DNA of 64,000 nt from Kluyvera intermedia. Its GTDB lineage: Bacteria > Pseudomonadota > Gammaproteobacteria > Enterobacterales > Enterobacteriaceae. This document shows positions 9,783-18,796 of the stretch, one piece after another. The notes under the pieces are model-generated. The model did not search any database. It saw nothing but the letters and a program-made list of their open reading frames with translations, and was not told the DNA's origin. The stretch lies in assembly GCF_021440345.1 (NCBI RefSeq), contig NZ_JAKCNS010000017.1, positions 1-64,000 on the forward strand, given 5' to 3'. Within the stretch, counting starts at the first letter, position 1, and the number at the start of each line of letters is the position of its first letter. The position numbers were made by a program, and so were the translations under genes.

Positions 9783-10157
9783 ATGAAATCGGGATGTCTG
9801 GGTCTTGTGCTTTGCGCGACGCTGCTTGCCGGGTGCCACTCGCGCCCGGAAATTGCCGTCAGTGAGCAGCAGCCGCTGGTGATGGAGTCGAATGTCCTCG
9901 CGGCGGGTATCAGCGCGCAATCGCCTGAAATCAGCTCGTCGGATATTCAGGCCACCGCCAGTGCGAAGCTGTTTAATGAAAGGCGAGAGCCGGTCACCGT
10001 TCATTATCGTTTTTACTGGTATGACGCCAGAGGGCTGGAAATGCACCCGCTAGAGGCGCCGCGCAGCATCACGGTCCCACCTCAGGGATCGGTTACGTTG
10101 TACGGGACAGCCAACGGTTTAGGGGCGCATAAAGCCCGGCTTTATCTTTATCTGTGA
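9783..10157 (+). CDS. ycfL: DUF1425 lipoprotein YcfL
   Basis: This is a 124-residue predicted lipoprotein with a signal ending LLAGC (Cys18) and a single beta-sandwich DUF1425 domain (VHYRFYWYDARGLEM near the centre). Function is not established. It starts three bases after the hinT stop and ends 13 bases before lpoB, so it is almost surely cotranscribed with the peptidoglycan-synthesis activator next to it. Confidence 0.92.
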   Translation: MKSGCLGLVLCATLLAGCHSRPEIAVSEQQPLVMESNVLAAGISAQSPEISSSDIQATASAKLFNERREPVTVHYRFYWYDARGLEMHPLEAPRSITVPPQGSVTLYGTANGLGAHKARLYLYL

Positions 10158-10170
10158 GGGGTAAACTGGA

Positions 10171-10827
10171 ATGAGTAAATTGGGTCGCTATGCGTTAATT
10201 GCTTCCCTGGCAATATTGCTGGCTGGGTGTACGATTCGCGAGCAACCGGCGCCGGTTGATACGGTTAATCCGCAGCAACCACAACAGCCGCAGCAGCCAA
10301 CTGAACCGCAACAACCGGTGCCAACGGTACCGACCGTGCCGACAGTTCCGTCGCAGCCTGGGCCGATTGAGCACGGTGGGGAAGCGCCAGCTCAGCCGAC
10401 GCCTCGCGTGCGGCATTACGACTGGAATGGCGCCGCGCAGCCGTTGGTGGGTAAGATGCTGCAGGCCGCTGGCGTTAACGCGGGCAGTATTTTGCTGGTA
10501 GATAGCGTTAATAACCGCACCAACGGTTCATTGAATGCTGGTGAAGCGACTACCGCGCTGCACAATGCGCTGTCGGGTAACGCGAAATTCACCCTGGTTT
10601 CTCCGCAGCAGCTGGCTGTCGCAAAACAACAGCTTGGCCTGTCGCCGCAGGATAGCCTCGGTACGCGTAGTAAAGCGATGGGCATTGCCCGCAACGTTGG
10701 CGCGCAGTACGTTCTATATTCCAATGCTACCGGCAACGTCAATTCACCAACCCTGCAAATGCAGTTGATGATGGTGCAGACCGGTGAAATTGTCTGGTCA
10801 GGAAAGGGTGCGGTTGCGCAACAATAA
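10171..10827 (+). CDS. lpoB: Outer-membrane lipoprotein activator of PBP1b
   Basis: LpoB reaches through the peptidoglycan to activate the bifunctional synthase PBP1b (MrcB). The 218-residue protein has a lipobox LLAGC (Cys20), then a flexible linker of about 50 residues rich in Pro and Gln with short repeats ([17 protein letters not shown]), then the globular domain from about residue 80 ([18 protein letters not shown]). The linker repeats are direct repeats in the DNA, so linker length may vary between strains. The GAGGGG ribosome site is well placed. Its 3' end overlaps thiK. Confidence 0.95.
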   Translation: MSKLGRYALIASLAILLAGCTIREQPAPVDTVNPQQPQQPQQPTEPQQPVPTVPTVPTVPSQPGPIEHGGEAPAQPTPRVRHYDWNGAAQPLVGKMLQAAGVNAGSILLVDSVNNRTNGSLNAGEATTALHNALSGNAKFTLVSPQQLAVAKQQLGLSPQDSLGTRSKAMGIARNVGAQYVLYSNATGNVNSPTLQMQLMMVQTGEIVWSGKGAVAQQ

Positions 10828-11650
10828 GCTTACGCGTGACGCCGTGCTGTCACGCTATTTTCCGCACTACCGCATCGACGCCAGCCCCGGGACATCGGGG
10901 CTGAGCGGCAGCAGCTGTATCCTTCAGGGTGGCGAACGGCGGCTGGTGTTACGCCAGCATCATGCGCCTGACGCGCCGGAAAGCGATTTTCTTCGTCAGT
11001 ATCACGCCCTATGCCGTTTACCGGCGACGCTGGCACCGAAGCCGGTTTTTTATACGCCCGGCTGGATGGCGGTTCAATTTTTAGCCGGTGAGATAAAAAG
11101 CGTGCTCCCGGCAACGCGTCCTCTCGCCGCTCTCCTGTATGATTTACACCAGCAGCCTCGGTTTGGCTGGCAGCTTGCCTTGTTGCCGCTGCTTGAACAG
11201 TATTGGCAGCAGTGCGCCCCGGCGCGACGTACGCCATTCTGGCTGCGTTGCTTACAGCGCCTGCGTAAGCAGGGCGAGCCGCGTGCGCTGCGCTTGGCTC
11301 CGCTGCATATGGACGTTCATGCCGGTAACATTGTGCATACGGCGCAGGGCCTACGGCTTATCGACTGGGAATATGCGGGTGATGGTGACGTTGCGCTGGA
11401 GCTGGCGGCGGTGTGGACGGATGACAATAGACACCGCTATCAGCTCACGCAGGTCTACGCGGCACGAGCGCACATGGCGCCAGAAATTCTCTGGCGGCAG
11501 GTACTACGCTGGCGGCCGTGGGTGCTGATACTGATGGCGGGTTGGTTTGAATGTCGCGGGCAGCAAACCGGCGATGAACAATTTTTCACGCTGGCCAATG
11601 ATATTTGGCGGCAGCTACAGAATAAGAAGGAGGCCGTGTGGGGCCAGTAA
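10808..11650 (+). CDS. thiK: Thiamine kinase
   Basis: This is a salvage enzyme that phosphorylates thiamine to thiamine monophosphate, in the aminoglycoside-phosphotransferase/choline-kinase fold. Catalytic loop [11 protein letters not shown] and metal-binding IDWEYAGDG are intact. I prefer the GTG at 10808 (280 residues, [11 protein letters not shown]) because AGGA lies four bases ahead and this aligns with the E. coli start; an in-frame GTG at 10784 would add eight residues. Either way it overlaps the lpoB end. It also overlaps nagZ by 13 bases. Confidence 0.92.
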   Translation: MRLRNNKLTRDAVLSRYFPHYRIDASPGTSGLSGSSCILQGGERRLVLRQHHAPDAPESDFLRQYHALCRLPATLAPKPVFYTPGWMAVQFLAGEIKSVLPATRPLAALLYDLHQQPRFGWQLALLPLLEQYWQQCAPARRTPFWLRCLQRLRKQGEPRALRLAPLHMDVHAGNIVHTAQGLRLIDWEYAGDGDVALELAAVWTDDNRHRYQLTQVYAARAHMAPEILWRQVLRWRPWVLILMAGWFECRGQQTGDEQFFTLANDIWRQLQNKKEAVWGQ

Positions 11651-12663
11651 TGTTGGATGTTGAAGGTTACGAGTTGGACGCCGAGGAACGTGAGATCCTT
11701 GCCCATCCTCTGGTAGGCGGTTTAATTCTGTTTACCCGTAACTATCATGACCCTGAGCAGTTGCGCGAACTGGTACGCCAGATTCGCGCGGCCTCGCGAA
11801 ATCACCTGGTGGTGGCGGTCGATCAGGAAGGCGGGCGCGTACAGCGCTTCCGTGAAGGTTTTACCCGTTTACCTGCGGCGCAGTCATTTGCCGCCGTATT
11901 GGGCGAAGAGGCGGGCGGCCGCATGGCCGCAGATGCTGGCTGGTTAATGGCCAGCGAGATGATCGCGATGGATATCGATATCAGCTTTGCGCCGGTGCTT
12001 GACGTGGGCCATATCTGTACCGCTATCGGCGAACGTTCTTATCATGCAGACCCGCACAAAGCGTTGGTGATGGCGCGCCACTTCATCAACGGTATGCACG
12101 ATGCCGGAATGAAAACCACGGGCAAACACTTCCCGGGCCACGGTGCTGTGACGGCTGACTCTCATAAAGAGACACCGCATGACCCGCGCTCTGATGCAGA
12201 AATCCGCGCCAAAGATATGGCAGTCTTCCAGACGCTGATTACCGAAAATGCGCTGGACGCCATTATGCCAGCCCACGTGATTTATGATGCGGTCGACCCG
12301 CGTCCAGCCAGCGGCTCACCGTACTGGCTGAAGACCGTGCTGCGCGGCGAGCTGGGCTTTGACGGGGTCATCTTCTCTGACGATCTGTCAATGGAAGGCG
12401 CCGCTATCATGGGCAGCTACGCGGAGCGCGGTCAGGCATCGCTCGACGCCGGATGCGATATGATCCTCGTTTGTAATAACCGCCAGGGCGCGGTGAGCGT
12501 GCTGGATAACCTGTCACCGATCAACGCTGAACGCGTGACGAAGTTGTATCACAAGGGCTCATTTAGCCGTCAGGAACTGATGGACTCCTCTCGCTGGAAA
12601 ACGGTGAGCGCTCAGCTCGAACAACTCCATGAGCGCTGGCAGGAAGTAAAAGCAGCGCAATAA
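11638..12663 (+). CDS. nagZ: Beta-N-acetylglucosaminidase NagZ
   Basis: This cytoplasmic glycoside hydrolase of family 3 removes GlcNAc from anhydro-muropeptides during cell-wall recycling; its product is the AmpR signal in species with inducible AmpC. The 341 residues equal the E. coli length. The KHFPGHG motif and downstream DSH, which supply the general acid/base, and the nucleophile Asp in [10 protein letters not shown] are present. Translation begins at a GTG (11638) behind a strong AAGGAGG at 11627-11633, inside the end of thiK. In E. coli ycfP follows directly; here an extra gene intervenes. Confidence 0.97.
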   Translation: MGPVMLDVEGYELDAEEREILAHPLVGGLILFTRNYHDPEQLRELVRQIRAASRNHLVVAVDQEGGRVQRFREGFTRLPAAQSFAAVLGEEAGGRMAADAGWLMASEMIAMDIDISFAPVLDVGHICTAIGERSYHADPHKALVMARHFINGMHDAGMKTTGKHFPGHGAVTADSHKETPHDPRSDAEIRAKDMAVFQTLITENALDAIMPAHVIYDAVDPRPASGSPYWLKTVLRGELGFDGVIFSDDLSMEGAAIMGSYAERGQASLDAGCDMILVCNNRQGAVSVLDNLSPINAERVTKLYHKGSFSRQELMDSSRWKTVSAQLEQLHERWQEVKAAQ

Positions 12664-12701
12664 CCCATCCCGATGCGGGATAACAAAATAGTGATGAAGA
12701 G

Positions 12702-12732
12702 GCGCGGGCGAAATTAAGGTCGCGCTTTTTTT
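12702..12732 (+). terminator. Probable nagZ terminator
   Basis: A short GCGCG/CGCGC stem with a 14-base loop is followed by seven T residues (12726-12732). The stem is short, so strength is uncertain, but it lies about 40 bases after the nagZ stop and separates the core operon from the inserted gene. Confidence 0.45.
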
Positions 12733-12833
12733 ATCGCTGAAATCCATTTTTATCAATAGCATCCCTAATCACAAAACCCAGACCCAACCCGTGCATGATG
12801 TGATGGTTTTTTATTAACTTTAAGAAGAATCTC

Positions 12834-13481
12834 ATGTTATGTATATATGTCATGGTTACGGTGCTGTTTTTTGCGGTGAGATTGAGCGGAAGCGAGGCAA
12901 ATACCCACTACCAGGAAATGAAAGATTTCTTATGTGCTGACATCCTTAAGGGAAGAAAACCTTTTACGTGGCGCAGGGTTATGCTTCGCTGCTGGAGACA
13001 GCCGGGTAAACGGTTTGTGGTGTGGTGGCGAATCGCCAGCTGTCTGTTTTTCCAGGGCGGAAGCCTGAGGCGATGGACTGCGCGGAAAATTAACCGGATG
13101 CTGGAAACAAAGTACAACACCGAAATAATGCTGGGCGCCCGAATTGGCGGCGGCTTCGTGATAACTCACCATAATGGCGTGGTTGTTTCTCACAATGTTG
13201 TTGCCGGTAAGAATTTGCTTATGAGGCAAAATACAACCATCGGTACGAAAAACAACTATGGCGAAAGGATGATTCGCATTGGTGACAATGTCAGTATCGG
13301 CGCTAATTCATGCATCGTTGGTGACAGACTAACGATTGGTGATAACGTAACTATCGGCGCGATGTCGTATATCGATAAAGATATTCCTTCCAACTGTGTG
13401 GTGTATACAGAGAAAACAAGCAACATTATCAATAAGGCGAGGAAGGAAGACCACAAGCTGCTAGAATACATACAAAATTAG
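12834..13481 (+). CDS. Hexapeptide-repeat (serine acetyltransferase-like) protein
   Basis: This is a 215-residue acyltransferase of the left-handed beta-helix class, nearest in layout to serine acetyltransferases and their surface-polysaccharide relatives. Residues about 30-90 are basic and aromatic; hexapeptide repeats (IGGGFVITHHNGVVVSHNVVAGKN, then IGDNVSIGANSCIVGD and IGDNVTIGAMSYIDKD) fill 100-190. The HH in ITHHNG is the usual catalytic site. Start 12834 has AAGAAG six bases ahead; ATG 12918 (MKDFLCADI) is an alternative that drops a hydrophobic stretch. It is more AT-rich than its neighbours and absent between nagZ and ycfP in E. coli, which suggests acquisition. The acceptor is unknown. 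Confidence 0.8.
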   Translation: MLCIYVMVTVLFFAVRLSGSEANTHYQEMKDFLCADILKGRKPFTWRRVMLRCWRQPGKRFVVWWRIASCLFFQGGSLRRWTARKINRMLETKYNTEIMLGARIGGGFVITHHNGVVVSHNVVAGKNLLMRQNTTIGTKNNYGERMIRIGDNVSIGANSCIVGDRLTIGDNVTIGAMSYIDKDIPSNCVVYTEKTSNIINKARKEDHKLLEYIQN

Positions 13482-13577
13482 TGGTTATGAGTGATGGGAG
13501 TGAGTCAGAAAGATCGCTTATAGCACCATGAATACGTAATGTGTTGTTATCAAACGCTTTGATGTGGTGAGGATACG

Positions 13578-14120
13578 ATGATTATCTATTTACACGGTTT
13601 TGACTCGAATAGCCCAGGCAATCATGAAAAGGTGCTGCAACTGCAGTTTATCGACCCGGACGTGCGGTTGATCAGCTACAGCACGCTGCATCCGAAACAC
13701 GATATGCAGCATCTGCTTAAGGAAGTGGACAAGATGTTGCAGCTGAGCGCTGATGAACGCCCGCTGATTTGCGGCGTTGGGCTTGGCGGTTTCTGGGCCG
13801 AGCGGATCGGGTTCCTGTGTGATATCCGTCAGGTGGTGTTTAACCCCAACCTGTTCCCGAATGAGAACATGGAAGGCAAAATTGACCGCCCGGAAGAGTA
13901 CGCAGACATTGCCACCAAGTGCGTGAATAACTTCCGCGAGAAGAACCGCGATCGTTGCCTGGCTATTCTCTCTCGTCATGATGATGCGCTGGACAGTCAG
14001 CGCTCGGCAGGCATGCTGCACCACTACTATGAAATCATCTGGGATGAAGAGCAGGGCCATAAGTTTAAGAATATCTCGCCGCATCTACAGCGGATAAAAG
14101 CCTTCAAAACTCTCGGATAA
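13578..14120 (+). CDS. ycfP: UPF0227 esterase-like protein YcfP
   Basis: This is a 180-residue alpha/beta-hydrolase-like protein that begins [11 protein letters not shown]. The nucleophile elbow reads GVGLGG, so the usual catalytic Ser is replaced by Leu, as in E. coli YcfP; classical esterase activity is therefore doubtful. Function is unknown. It has a GAGG ribosome site and its own strong terminator just downstream. Confidence 0.93.
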   Translation: MIIYLHGFDSNSPGNHEKVLQLQFIDPDVRLISYSTLHPKHDMQHLLKEVDKMLQLSADERPLICGVGLGGFWAERIGFLCDIRQVVFNPNLFPNENMEGKIDRPEEYADIATKCVNNFREKNRDRCLAILSRHDDALDSQRSAGMLHHYYEIIWDEEQGHKFKNISPHLQRIKAFKTLG

Positions 14121-14132
14121 TCGTCTCTGAAA

Positions 14133-14169
14133 GGCCCCGGTTACGCAAACGTAGCCGGGGCTTTTTTTT
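14133..14169 (+). terminator. ycfP terminator
   Basis: A 12-bp stem (GCCCCGGTTACG with CGTAGCCGGGGC, one G-T pair) with a CAAA loop is followed by eight T residues. It starts 12 bases after the ycfP stop. Confidence 0.9.
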
Positions 14170-14242
14170 GTTATTTTTTAACCTCATTCCCTTGCGGTTT
14201 CATGCCAGAAGTTTCATCCGCTCAACTTCTGCGCGATAAAAC

Positions 14243-14256
14243 TTGATGCACATCAA
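14243..14256 (+). promoter_or_regulatory. FNR box upstream of ndh
   Basis: TTGAT-GCAC-ATCAA is an exact match to the FNR consensus TTGAT-N4-ATCAA. E. coli ndh is repressed by FNR without oxygen, so the same control is expected. It lies 136 bases before the start codon. A candidate promoter downstream is TTGTTG (14323-14328), 17 bases, TTATAA (14346-14351); the assignment of that promoter is by eye. Confidence 0.8.
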
Positions 14257-14391
14257 TTTTGGTATGACCAATGCACCATTCATGTTATTCTCATTGCAGC
14301 TGAATGGTTTCTTGTAAGTAACTTGTTGTTAATTAAAGGCTATATTTATAACTTTTAATTAACAATTGGTTAATAAATTTTAAGGGGTCTC

Positions 14392-15696
14392 ATGACTACG
14401 CCAATCAAGAAAATTGTCATTGTCGGTGGTGGTGCGGGCGGCCTGGAACTGGCTACTCAACTGGGTAGAAAGCTTGGCCGGGGTAAAAAAGCGAAAATCA
14501 CGCTGGTAGATCGTAACCATAGCCACCTGTGGAAACCGCTGCTGCACGAAGTGGCAACCGGTTCTCTGGATGAAGGCGTGGATGCGCTGAGCTACCTGGC
14601 CCATGCGCGCAATCATCATTTCCAGTTCCAGCTGGGATCGGTGATGGACATCAACCGCGAAGCGAAAACCCTGACCATCGCTGAACTGCGCGATGAGAAA
14701 GGCGAGCTGCTGGTACCTGAGCGCAAGCTGGCGTATGACACGCTGGTGATGGCGCTGGGCAGTACCTCGAACGATTTCAATACTCCGGGCGTAAAAGAAC
14801 ACTGCATCTTCCTCGATAACCCGCATCAGGCGCGTCGTTTCCACCAGGAAATGTTGAACCTGTTCCTCAAGTACTCCGCGAATCTGGGGGCTAACGGTAA
14901 GGTTAACATCGCTATCGTCGGCGGCGGGGCAACCGGCGTTGAGCTGTCTGCGGAGCTGCATAATGCGGTCAAACAGCTGCACAGCTATGGCTACAAAGGG
15001 TTAAACAACGAAGCGCTGAACGTGACGCTGGTGGAAGCCGGTGAACGCATTCTGCCTGCGCTGCCGCCACGCATCTCCGGTGCTGCACACAGCGAGCTGA
15101 CCAAAATGGGCGTGCGCGTATTGACGCAAACCATGGTCACGAGCGCTGACGAAGGCGGACTGCACACCAAAGAGGGTGAGTACATCAAGGCCGATCTGAT
15201 GGTCTGGGCGGCAGGTATTAAAGCGCCAGACTTTATGAAAGAGATTGGCGGTCTGGAAACCAACCGCATCAACCAGCTGGTGGTTGAGCCGACGCTGCAA
15301 ACCACTCGTGACCCGGATATTTATGCTATCGGTGACTGTGCTTCCTGCGCCCGTCCGGAAGGGGGCTTCGTGCCACCGCGCGCACAGGCTGCGCACCAGA
15401 TGGCGACCTGCGCACTGAACAACATTCTGGCGCAGATGAAGGGTAAAGAGCTGAAATCTTACAGCTATAAAGATCACGGTTCACTGGTCTCTCTGTCCAA
15501 CTACTCTACCGTGGGTAGCCTGATGGGCAACCTGATGCGCGGTTCGATGATGATTGAAGGGCGTATAGCTCGCATGGTCTACATCTCCCTGTATCGTATG
15601 CACCAGATTGCGCTGCACGGTTACTGCAAAACCGGATTGATGATGCTGGTCGGCAGCATTAACCGCGTGATTCGTCCGCGTCTGAAACTGCATTAA
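14392..15696 (+). CDS. ndh: Type II NADH:quinone oxidoreductase
   Basis: NDH-2 is a single-subunit, non-proton-pumping NADH dehydrogenase bound to the inner face of the cytoplasmic membrane. Its 434 residues equal the E. coli length. Two dinucleotide folds are visible: [16 protein letters not shown] near residue 10 for FAD and [17 protein letters not shown] near 172 for NADH. The C-terminal part ([18 protein letters not shown]) is the membrane-binding amphipathic region. AAGGGG precedes the ATG. The FNR box upstream points to aerobic expression. Confidence 0.97.
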   Translation: MTTPIKKIVIVGGGAGGLELATQLGRKLGRGKKAKITLVDRNHSHLWKPLLHEVATGSLDEGVDALSYLAHARNHHFQFQLGSVMDINREAKTLTIAELRDEKGELLVPERKLAYDTLVMALGSTSNDFNTPGVKEHCIFLDNPHQARRFHQEMLNLFLKYSANLGANGKVNIAIVGGGATGVELSAELHNAVKQLHSYGYKGLNNEALNVTLVEAGERILPALPPRISGAAHSELTKMGVRVLTQTMVTSADEGGLHTKEGEYIKADLMVWAAGIKAPDFMKEIGGLETNRINQLVVEPTLQTTRDPDIYAIGDCASCARPEGGFVPPRAQAAHQMATCALNNILAQMKGKELKSYSYKDHGSLVSLSNYSTVGSLMGNLMRGSMMIEGRIARMVYISLYRMHQIALHGYCKTGLMMLVGSINRVIRPRLKLH

Positions 15697-15710
15697 TTTC
15701 TGCCTATTCC

Positions 15711-15757
15711 CCGGCATCGTTTATGCTCATCCGAGCTTGGCGATGCCGGTTTTTTTT
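15711..15757 (+). terminator. ndh terminator
   Basis: A 9-bp stem (CCGGCATCG with CGATGCCGG) with a 21-base loop ends in eight T residues, starting 14 bases after the ndh stop. Confidence 0.85.
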
Positions 15758-15883
15758 ACCCTTCAGAATGCTCTGAAACCTCTATATTTCCCTACAAAAC
15801 TCTGCTTTTAGGCTTCTGTCTGATTGGCTCTGCTAACGATCGGTTGCACAATTGTTAGCAATAGCAACAATGGAGGAAGTCCC

Positions 15884-16420
15884 GTGAATAAATCGATGTT
15901 GGCGGGTATTGGTATTGGCGTTGCAGCCGCATTAGGGGTTGCCGCCGTGGCGAGCATGAACGTCTTCGAACGTGGCCCGCAGTACGCGCAGGTTGTCTCC
16001 GCGACACCAATCAAGGAAACCGTGAAAAATCCACGTCAGGAATGCCGGAACGTGACGGTGACGCACCGCCGCCCGGTGCAGGATGAAAACCGTATTGCAG
16101 GTTCCGTGTTAGGGGCCGTTGCGGGTGGGGTGATTGGACACCAGTTTGGCGGTGGGCGAGGTAAAGATGTCGCGACCGTGGTGGGTGCTTTAGGTGGCGG
16201 CTATGCCGGCAACCAGGCGCAAGGCGCGTTGCAAAACAACGACACTTACACCACCACCGAACAGCGTTGTAAAACGGTGTATGACAAATCTGAGAAAACG
16301 CTCGGCTACGATGTTACCTATAAAATCGGCGACCAGCAGGGGAAAATCCGCATGGATAAAAACCCGGGGAACCAGATCCCGTTGGATAACAATGGCCAGC
16401 TTGTACTGAATAAAGCCTAA
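15884..16420 (+). CDS. ycfJ: Glycine-zipper protein YcfJ
   Basis: This is a 178-residue envelope protein of the YcfJ/glycine-zipper-2TM type. An N-terminal hydrophobic segment (MLAGIGIGVAAALGVAAVAS) is followed by glycine-zipper stretches near residues 70-105 (GSVLGAVAGGVIGHQFGGG). The E. coli homologue is linked to biofilm and surface traits; the mechanism is unknown. The start is a GTG at 15884 with GGAGGA at 15872-15877; the frame extends to 15824 but that part has no ribosome site. Its glycine-zipper region resembles that of SlyB (53064-53531). Confidence 0.92.
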   Translation: MNKSMLAGIGIGVAAALGVAAVASMNVFERGPQYAQVVSATPIKETVKNPRQECRNVTVTHRRPVQDENRIAGSVLGAVAGGVIGHQFGGGRGKDVATVVGALGGGYAGNQAQGALQNNDTYTTTEQRCKTVYDKSEKTLGYDVTYKIGDQQGKIRMDKNPGNQIPLDNNGQLVLNKA

Positions 16421-16440
16421 AAAAGCATGAAGATGTTATT

Positions 16441-16477
16441 CGCCCCGTCATCACTCAGATAACGGGGCGTTTTTTTA
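16441..16477 (+). terminator. ycfJ terminator
   Basis: An 8-bp stem (CGCCCCGT/ACGGGGCG) and eight-base T-tract. The comR stop codon lies inside the T-tract, so the two genes nearly touch tail to tail. Confidence 0.85.
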
Positions 16478-17113
16478 TTCTACTGCAATCATATGCGGCC
16501 ACAGGCGCAGAGTGGTTTCGGTAATCTGCATCAGCGTTTCAAAGCTGGCCCCTTCACGGGCGCTAATCGACATTCCCTGCAAAATACAGCCCAAAAACAG
16601 CGACAATTCTTTGACGTTTTTCTCTGCGGGAATTTCACCGCGCGTCTGGCGTAGTTGCAGGAACTGGCTCAGCGTCTGTTCCTGTATCGCGTGGCGCGAC
16701 TTGATGGTTTTCGCTATCTCTTTTGATGAAGCCGCCAGCGCCGCGGAGGTGTTAATCATAAAACAACCCGCTGGCGTATCTTTGCTGGTGAAACAGGTGG
16801 CGACGGCGGTGAAGTAGTTTCTTAACGCCTCGACCAACGTCTGCTCTTCACAAAACAGGCATGCCTCATTTTTGGAAGCAAAGTGGGTGATGTAGTGATC
16901 GAGAACGGCGCGGAATAACCCCTCTTTATTGGCAAACTCTGCGTACAGCGTCGGCGCTTTTGCCCCCGTGGCTTCAACGAGGTCAGAGAGTGATGTTGCT
17001 TCATAGCCATATTGCCAGAAGAGCGTCATCGCTTTATCAAGCGCCGCTTCCCGGTCGAATACTTTAGGTCGACCACGGCCTTTTTTCGCGCAACTTTGCG
17101 TGTCAGTTGTCAT
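16475..17113 (-). CDS. comR: TetR-family copper-responsive repressor ComR
   Basis: This is a 212-residue TetR regulator (YcfQ). The DNA-binding domain covers about residues 15-65, with the recognition helix in ATGAKAPTLYAEFANKEGLF. In E. coli ComR represses the divergent bhsA (comC) and releases it when copper is present; BhsA lowers outer-membrane copper permeability. The cysteines CLFC near residue 85 and others could take part in copper sensing, which is inference. It is divergent from bhsA with 245 bases between, as in E. coli. Confidence 0.92.
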   Translation of the reverse strand: MTTDTQSCAKKGRGRPKVFDREAALDKAMTLFWQYGYEATSLSDLVEATGAKAPTLYAEFANKEGLFRAVLDHYITHFASKNEACLFCEEQTLVEALRNYFTAVATCFTSKDTPAGCFMINTSAALAASSKEIAKTIKSRHAIQEQTLSQFLQLRQTRGEIPAEKNVKELSLFLGCILQGMSISAREGASFETLMQITETTLRLWPHMIAVE

Positions 17114-17208
17114 CGTGCCGCCTACCTTAGTCGGTTTTAGTGAACATTCATTATAAAAATAATCGTCGGCAGGGGCTAGCGCTTCTGCGATAAAAATAAA
17201 TTATGCAT

Positions 17209-17231
17209 ATTCATATGAAAAATATATGAAT
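17209..17231. promoter_or_regulatory. Inverted repeat between comR and bhsA
   Basis: ATTCATAT and ATATGAAT flank a seven-base spacer, 35 bases upstream of the bhsA -35 box. An 11-base direct repeat TTATAAAAATA also flanks the region (17151-17161 and 17252-17262). These are candidate ComR operators, but the area is AT-rich and I know of no fixed ComR consensus to compare. Confidence 0.4.
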
Positions 17232-17265
17232 TCTAATTAATTAAACGGTCGTTATAAAAATAGCG

Positions 17266-17294
17266 TTGACGTGTGACGCAGATCTCATTATGAT
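17266..17294 (+). promoter_or_regulatory. bhsA sigma-70 promoter
   Basis: TTGACG (17266-17271), a 17-base spacer and TATGAT (17289-17294) form a near-consensus promoter. It predicts a start near 17301 and a leader of about 58 bases before bhsA. Confidence 0.75.
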
Positions 17295-17358
17295 TATCTT
17301 ATCGATCGTTAAGTTAATAACGTCTGACCTACAAAATTCATCTGCAAAGGTAACAATC

Positions 17359-17616
17359 ATGAAAAACGTAAAAACTCTGGCCATCGCAGCCGTACTGAGC
17401 TCTCTGTCATTTGCCAGCTTCGCTGCTGTACAGGTGCAAGCTACCCCGGCTGACCAGCATAAAGTTGGCAACATCGCCGCTTCTGCAGGCCCAAACCTTG
17501 AATCTTTAGAACAACAGTTGTCACAGAAGGCTGATGAAATGGGTGCAAAATCGTACCGCATCACTTCTGTAAGCGGTCCAAACTCCCTCCACGGTACCGC
17601 TGTTATCTATAAATAA
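17359..17616 (+). CDS. bhsA: Stress-induced outer-membrane protein BhsA
   Basis: This is an 85-residue secreted protein of the YhcN/BhsA family (DUF1471) with a cleavable signal ending FASFAA. In E. coli BhsA (YcfR, ComC) is induced by copper, chlorine, acid and other stresses and alters surface hydrophobicity and copper permeability. The start at 17359 carries AAGG at 17347-17350 and matches the family length; the frame is open back to 17266, but that segment is the promoter. It has a strong promoter and terminator of its own. Confidence 0.95.
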   Translation: MKNVKTLAIAAVLSSLSFASFAAVQVQATPADQHKVGNIAASAGPNLESLEQQLSQKADEMGAKSYRITSVSGPNSLHGTAVIYK

Positions 17617-17656
17617 GCATTAAAACCCTCATAATGCTTATGCCACTGCTATAAAA

Positions 17657-17689
17657 AAGGCCCTGAGCGAAACCTGCTCAGGGCCTTTT
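17657..17689. terminator. Bidirectional bhsA/ldtC terminator
   Basis: A perfect 12-bp stem (AAGGCCCTGAGC with GCTCAGGGCCTT) has a GAAACCT loop, A residues on one side and T residues on the other. It can stop both bhsA and the convergent ldtC. Confidence 0.88.
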
Positions 17690-17703
17690 CTTTTGTGTTT
17701 CTG

Positions 17704-18666
17704 CTACATATTCTGCTGAGCGACGTCGTGGTGGCGGGTCACATCCACTGGCATCCCGGAGCGGATATCCAACACTTTATTCATCACTTCAGAGTCGGTA
17801 TTGGCTTTCTGGCTAAACGCCTGCATACCCGCATTAAGCACGATAGGCAGCGTCTGCGGATCGTCATCAATATGCTCTGACAACGGCTGGTGTACCTCAA
17901 CCAAATGCACGCCATTAGGCTCAACCGAGGCTTTAATCGGGGTATTAATGATATTGACCTTCGTCCCCGGCGTGACCTTATCAAACAGCGCCTTAATGTC
18001 GCCGTCGCGCAGGCGGATACAGCCCGAGCTGACGCGCATACCGATACCAAAATCAGCGTTGGTACCGTGCAGTAAATAGACGCCGCCGTGTGCCGCCAGA
18101 CGGATAGCGTGGTGGCCCATTGGATTATCCGGACCGGCCGGCATCACCGCAGGGAGATCGATCCCCTGCGCTTTATAACGGGCGCGGATATTCGCCGTTG
18201 GCGTCCAGGTCGGGTTCGCACGCTTATCGGAGACCGTAGTGACCATGGTCGGTGTGACGGTTGTGCCGCCAAGCTGGCCAATGCCAATCGGATAGACGGT
18301 GACGGTATTGGTACCCGGCGGGTAATAGTAAAGACGAAGCTCCGCCAGATTCAGAACAATACCTTCACGTGGAACGTCCGGCAGCAGGGTTTGCAGCGGG
18401 ATGGTCAGTACGCTACCCGGGCGCGGAACGTAAGGATCAACGCCGGGGTTAGCCTGCAGTAAAGCCAGGAAACCGACATTATATTTCTTAGCGATTGCTT
18501 CCAGCGACCCACCGTTGTTCTCCACCACATGGAAACGGTTTTCACCGACCAGACGACTACCCGGTGGCGGTAACGGCCAGGTGTTGGCGCTGGCGGGCAG
18601 CGCGATGCTAGCGACGAGGATAAACCCCATCAGCCAGCGAGAAAAGTGCACAGTCTGTCGTTTCAC
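17704..18666 (-). CDS. ldtC: L,D-transpeptidase LdtC
   Basis: This is a periplasmic enzyme (YcfS) that attaches Braun lipoprotein to peptidoglycan. The 320-residue protein has a signal peptide ending LPASA, a LysM domain (about 43-90, FHVVENNGGSLEAIAKKYNV), and a YkuD catalytic domain (about 98-235). The active-site run HGTNADFGIGMRVSSGCIR carries the catalytic His and Cys. A long C-terminal extension follows, as in E. coli LdtC. It is probably monocistronic, converging on bhsA across a shared terminator. Confidence 0.95.
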   Translation of the reverse strand: MKRQTVHFSRWLMGFILVASIALPASANTWPLPPPGSRLVGENRFHVVENNGGSLEAIAKKYNVGFLALLQANPGVDPYVPRPGSVLTIPLQTLLPDVPREGIVLNLAELRLYYYPPGTNTVTVYPIGIGQLGGTTVTPTMVTTVSDKRANPTWTPTANIRARYKAQGIDLPAVMPAGPDNPMGHHAIRLAAHGGVYLLHGTNADFGIGMRVSSGCIRLRDGDIKALFDKVTPGTKVNIINTPIKASVEPNGVHLVEVHQPLSEHIDDDPQTLPIVLNAGMQAFSQKANTDSEVMNKVLDIRSGMPVDVTRHHDVAQQNM

Positions 18667-18768
18667 TCGTATCCCTCAAGGTCGAAAAATGTTGCTTAAA
18701 AGTTAAAGCGACTATTATGCGGAAGGGAACTGTAGGGAAGTGAAGAGGGATTGAAAGAGTATGTAAAG

Positions 18769-18789
18769 GCGGCCCCGAAGTGGGGCCGC
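18769..18789 (-). terminator. Hairpin after the TonB receptor gene
   Basis: An 8-bp perfect GC-rich stem (GCGGCCCC/GGGGCCGC) lies eight bases past the receptor stop. On the − strand only three T residues follow at once, so it may be a weak terminator or a 3'-end stabiliser. Confidence 0.5.
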
Positions 18790-18796
18790 TGGCCAA

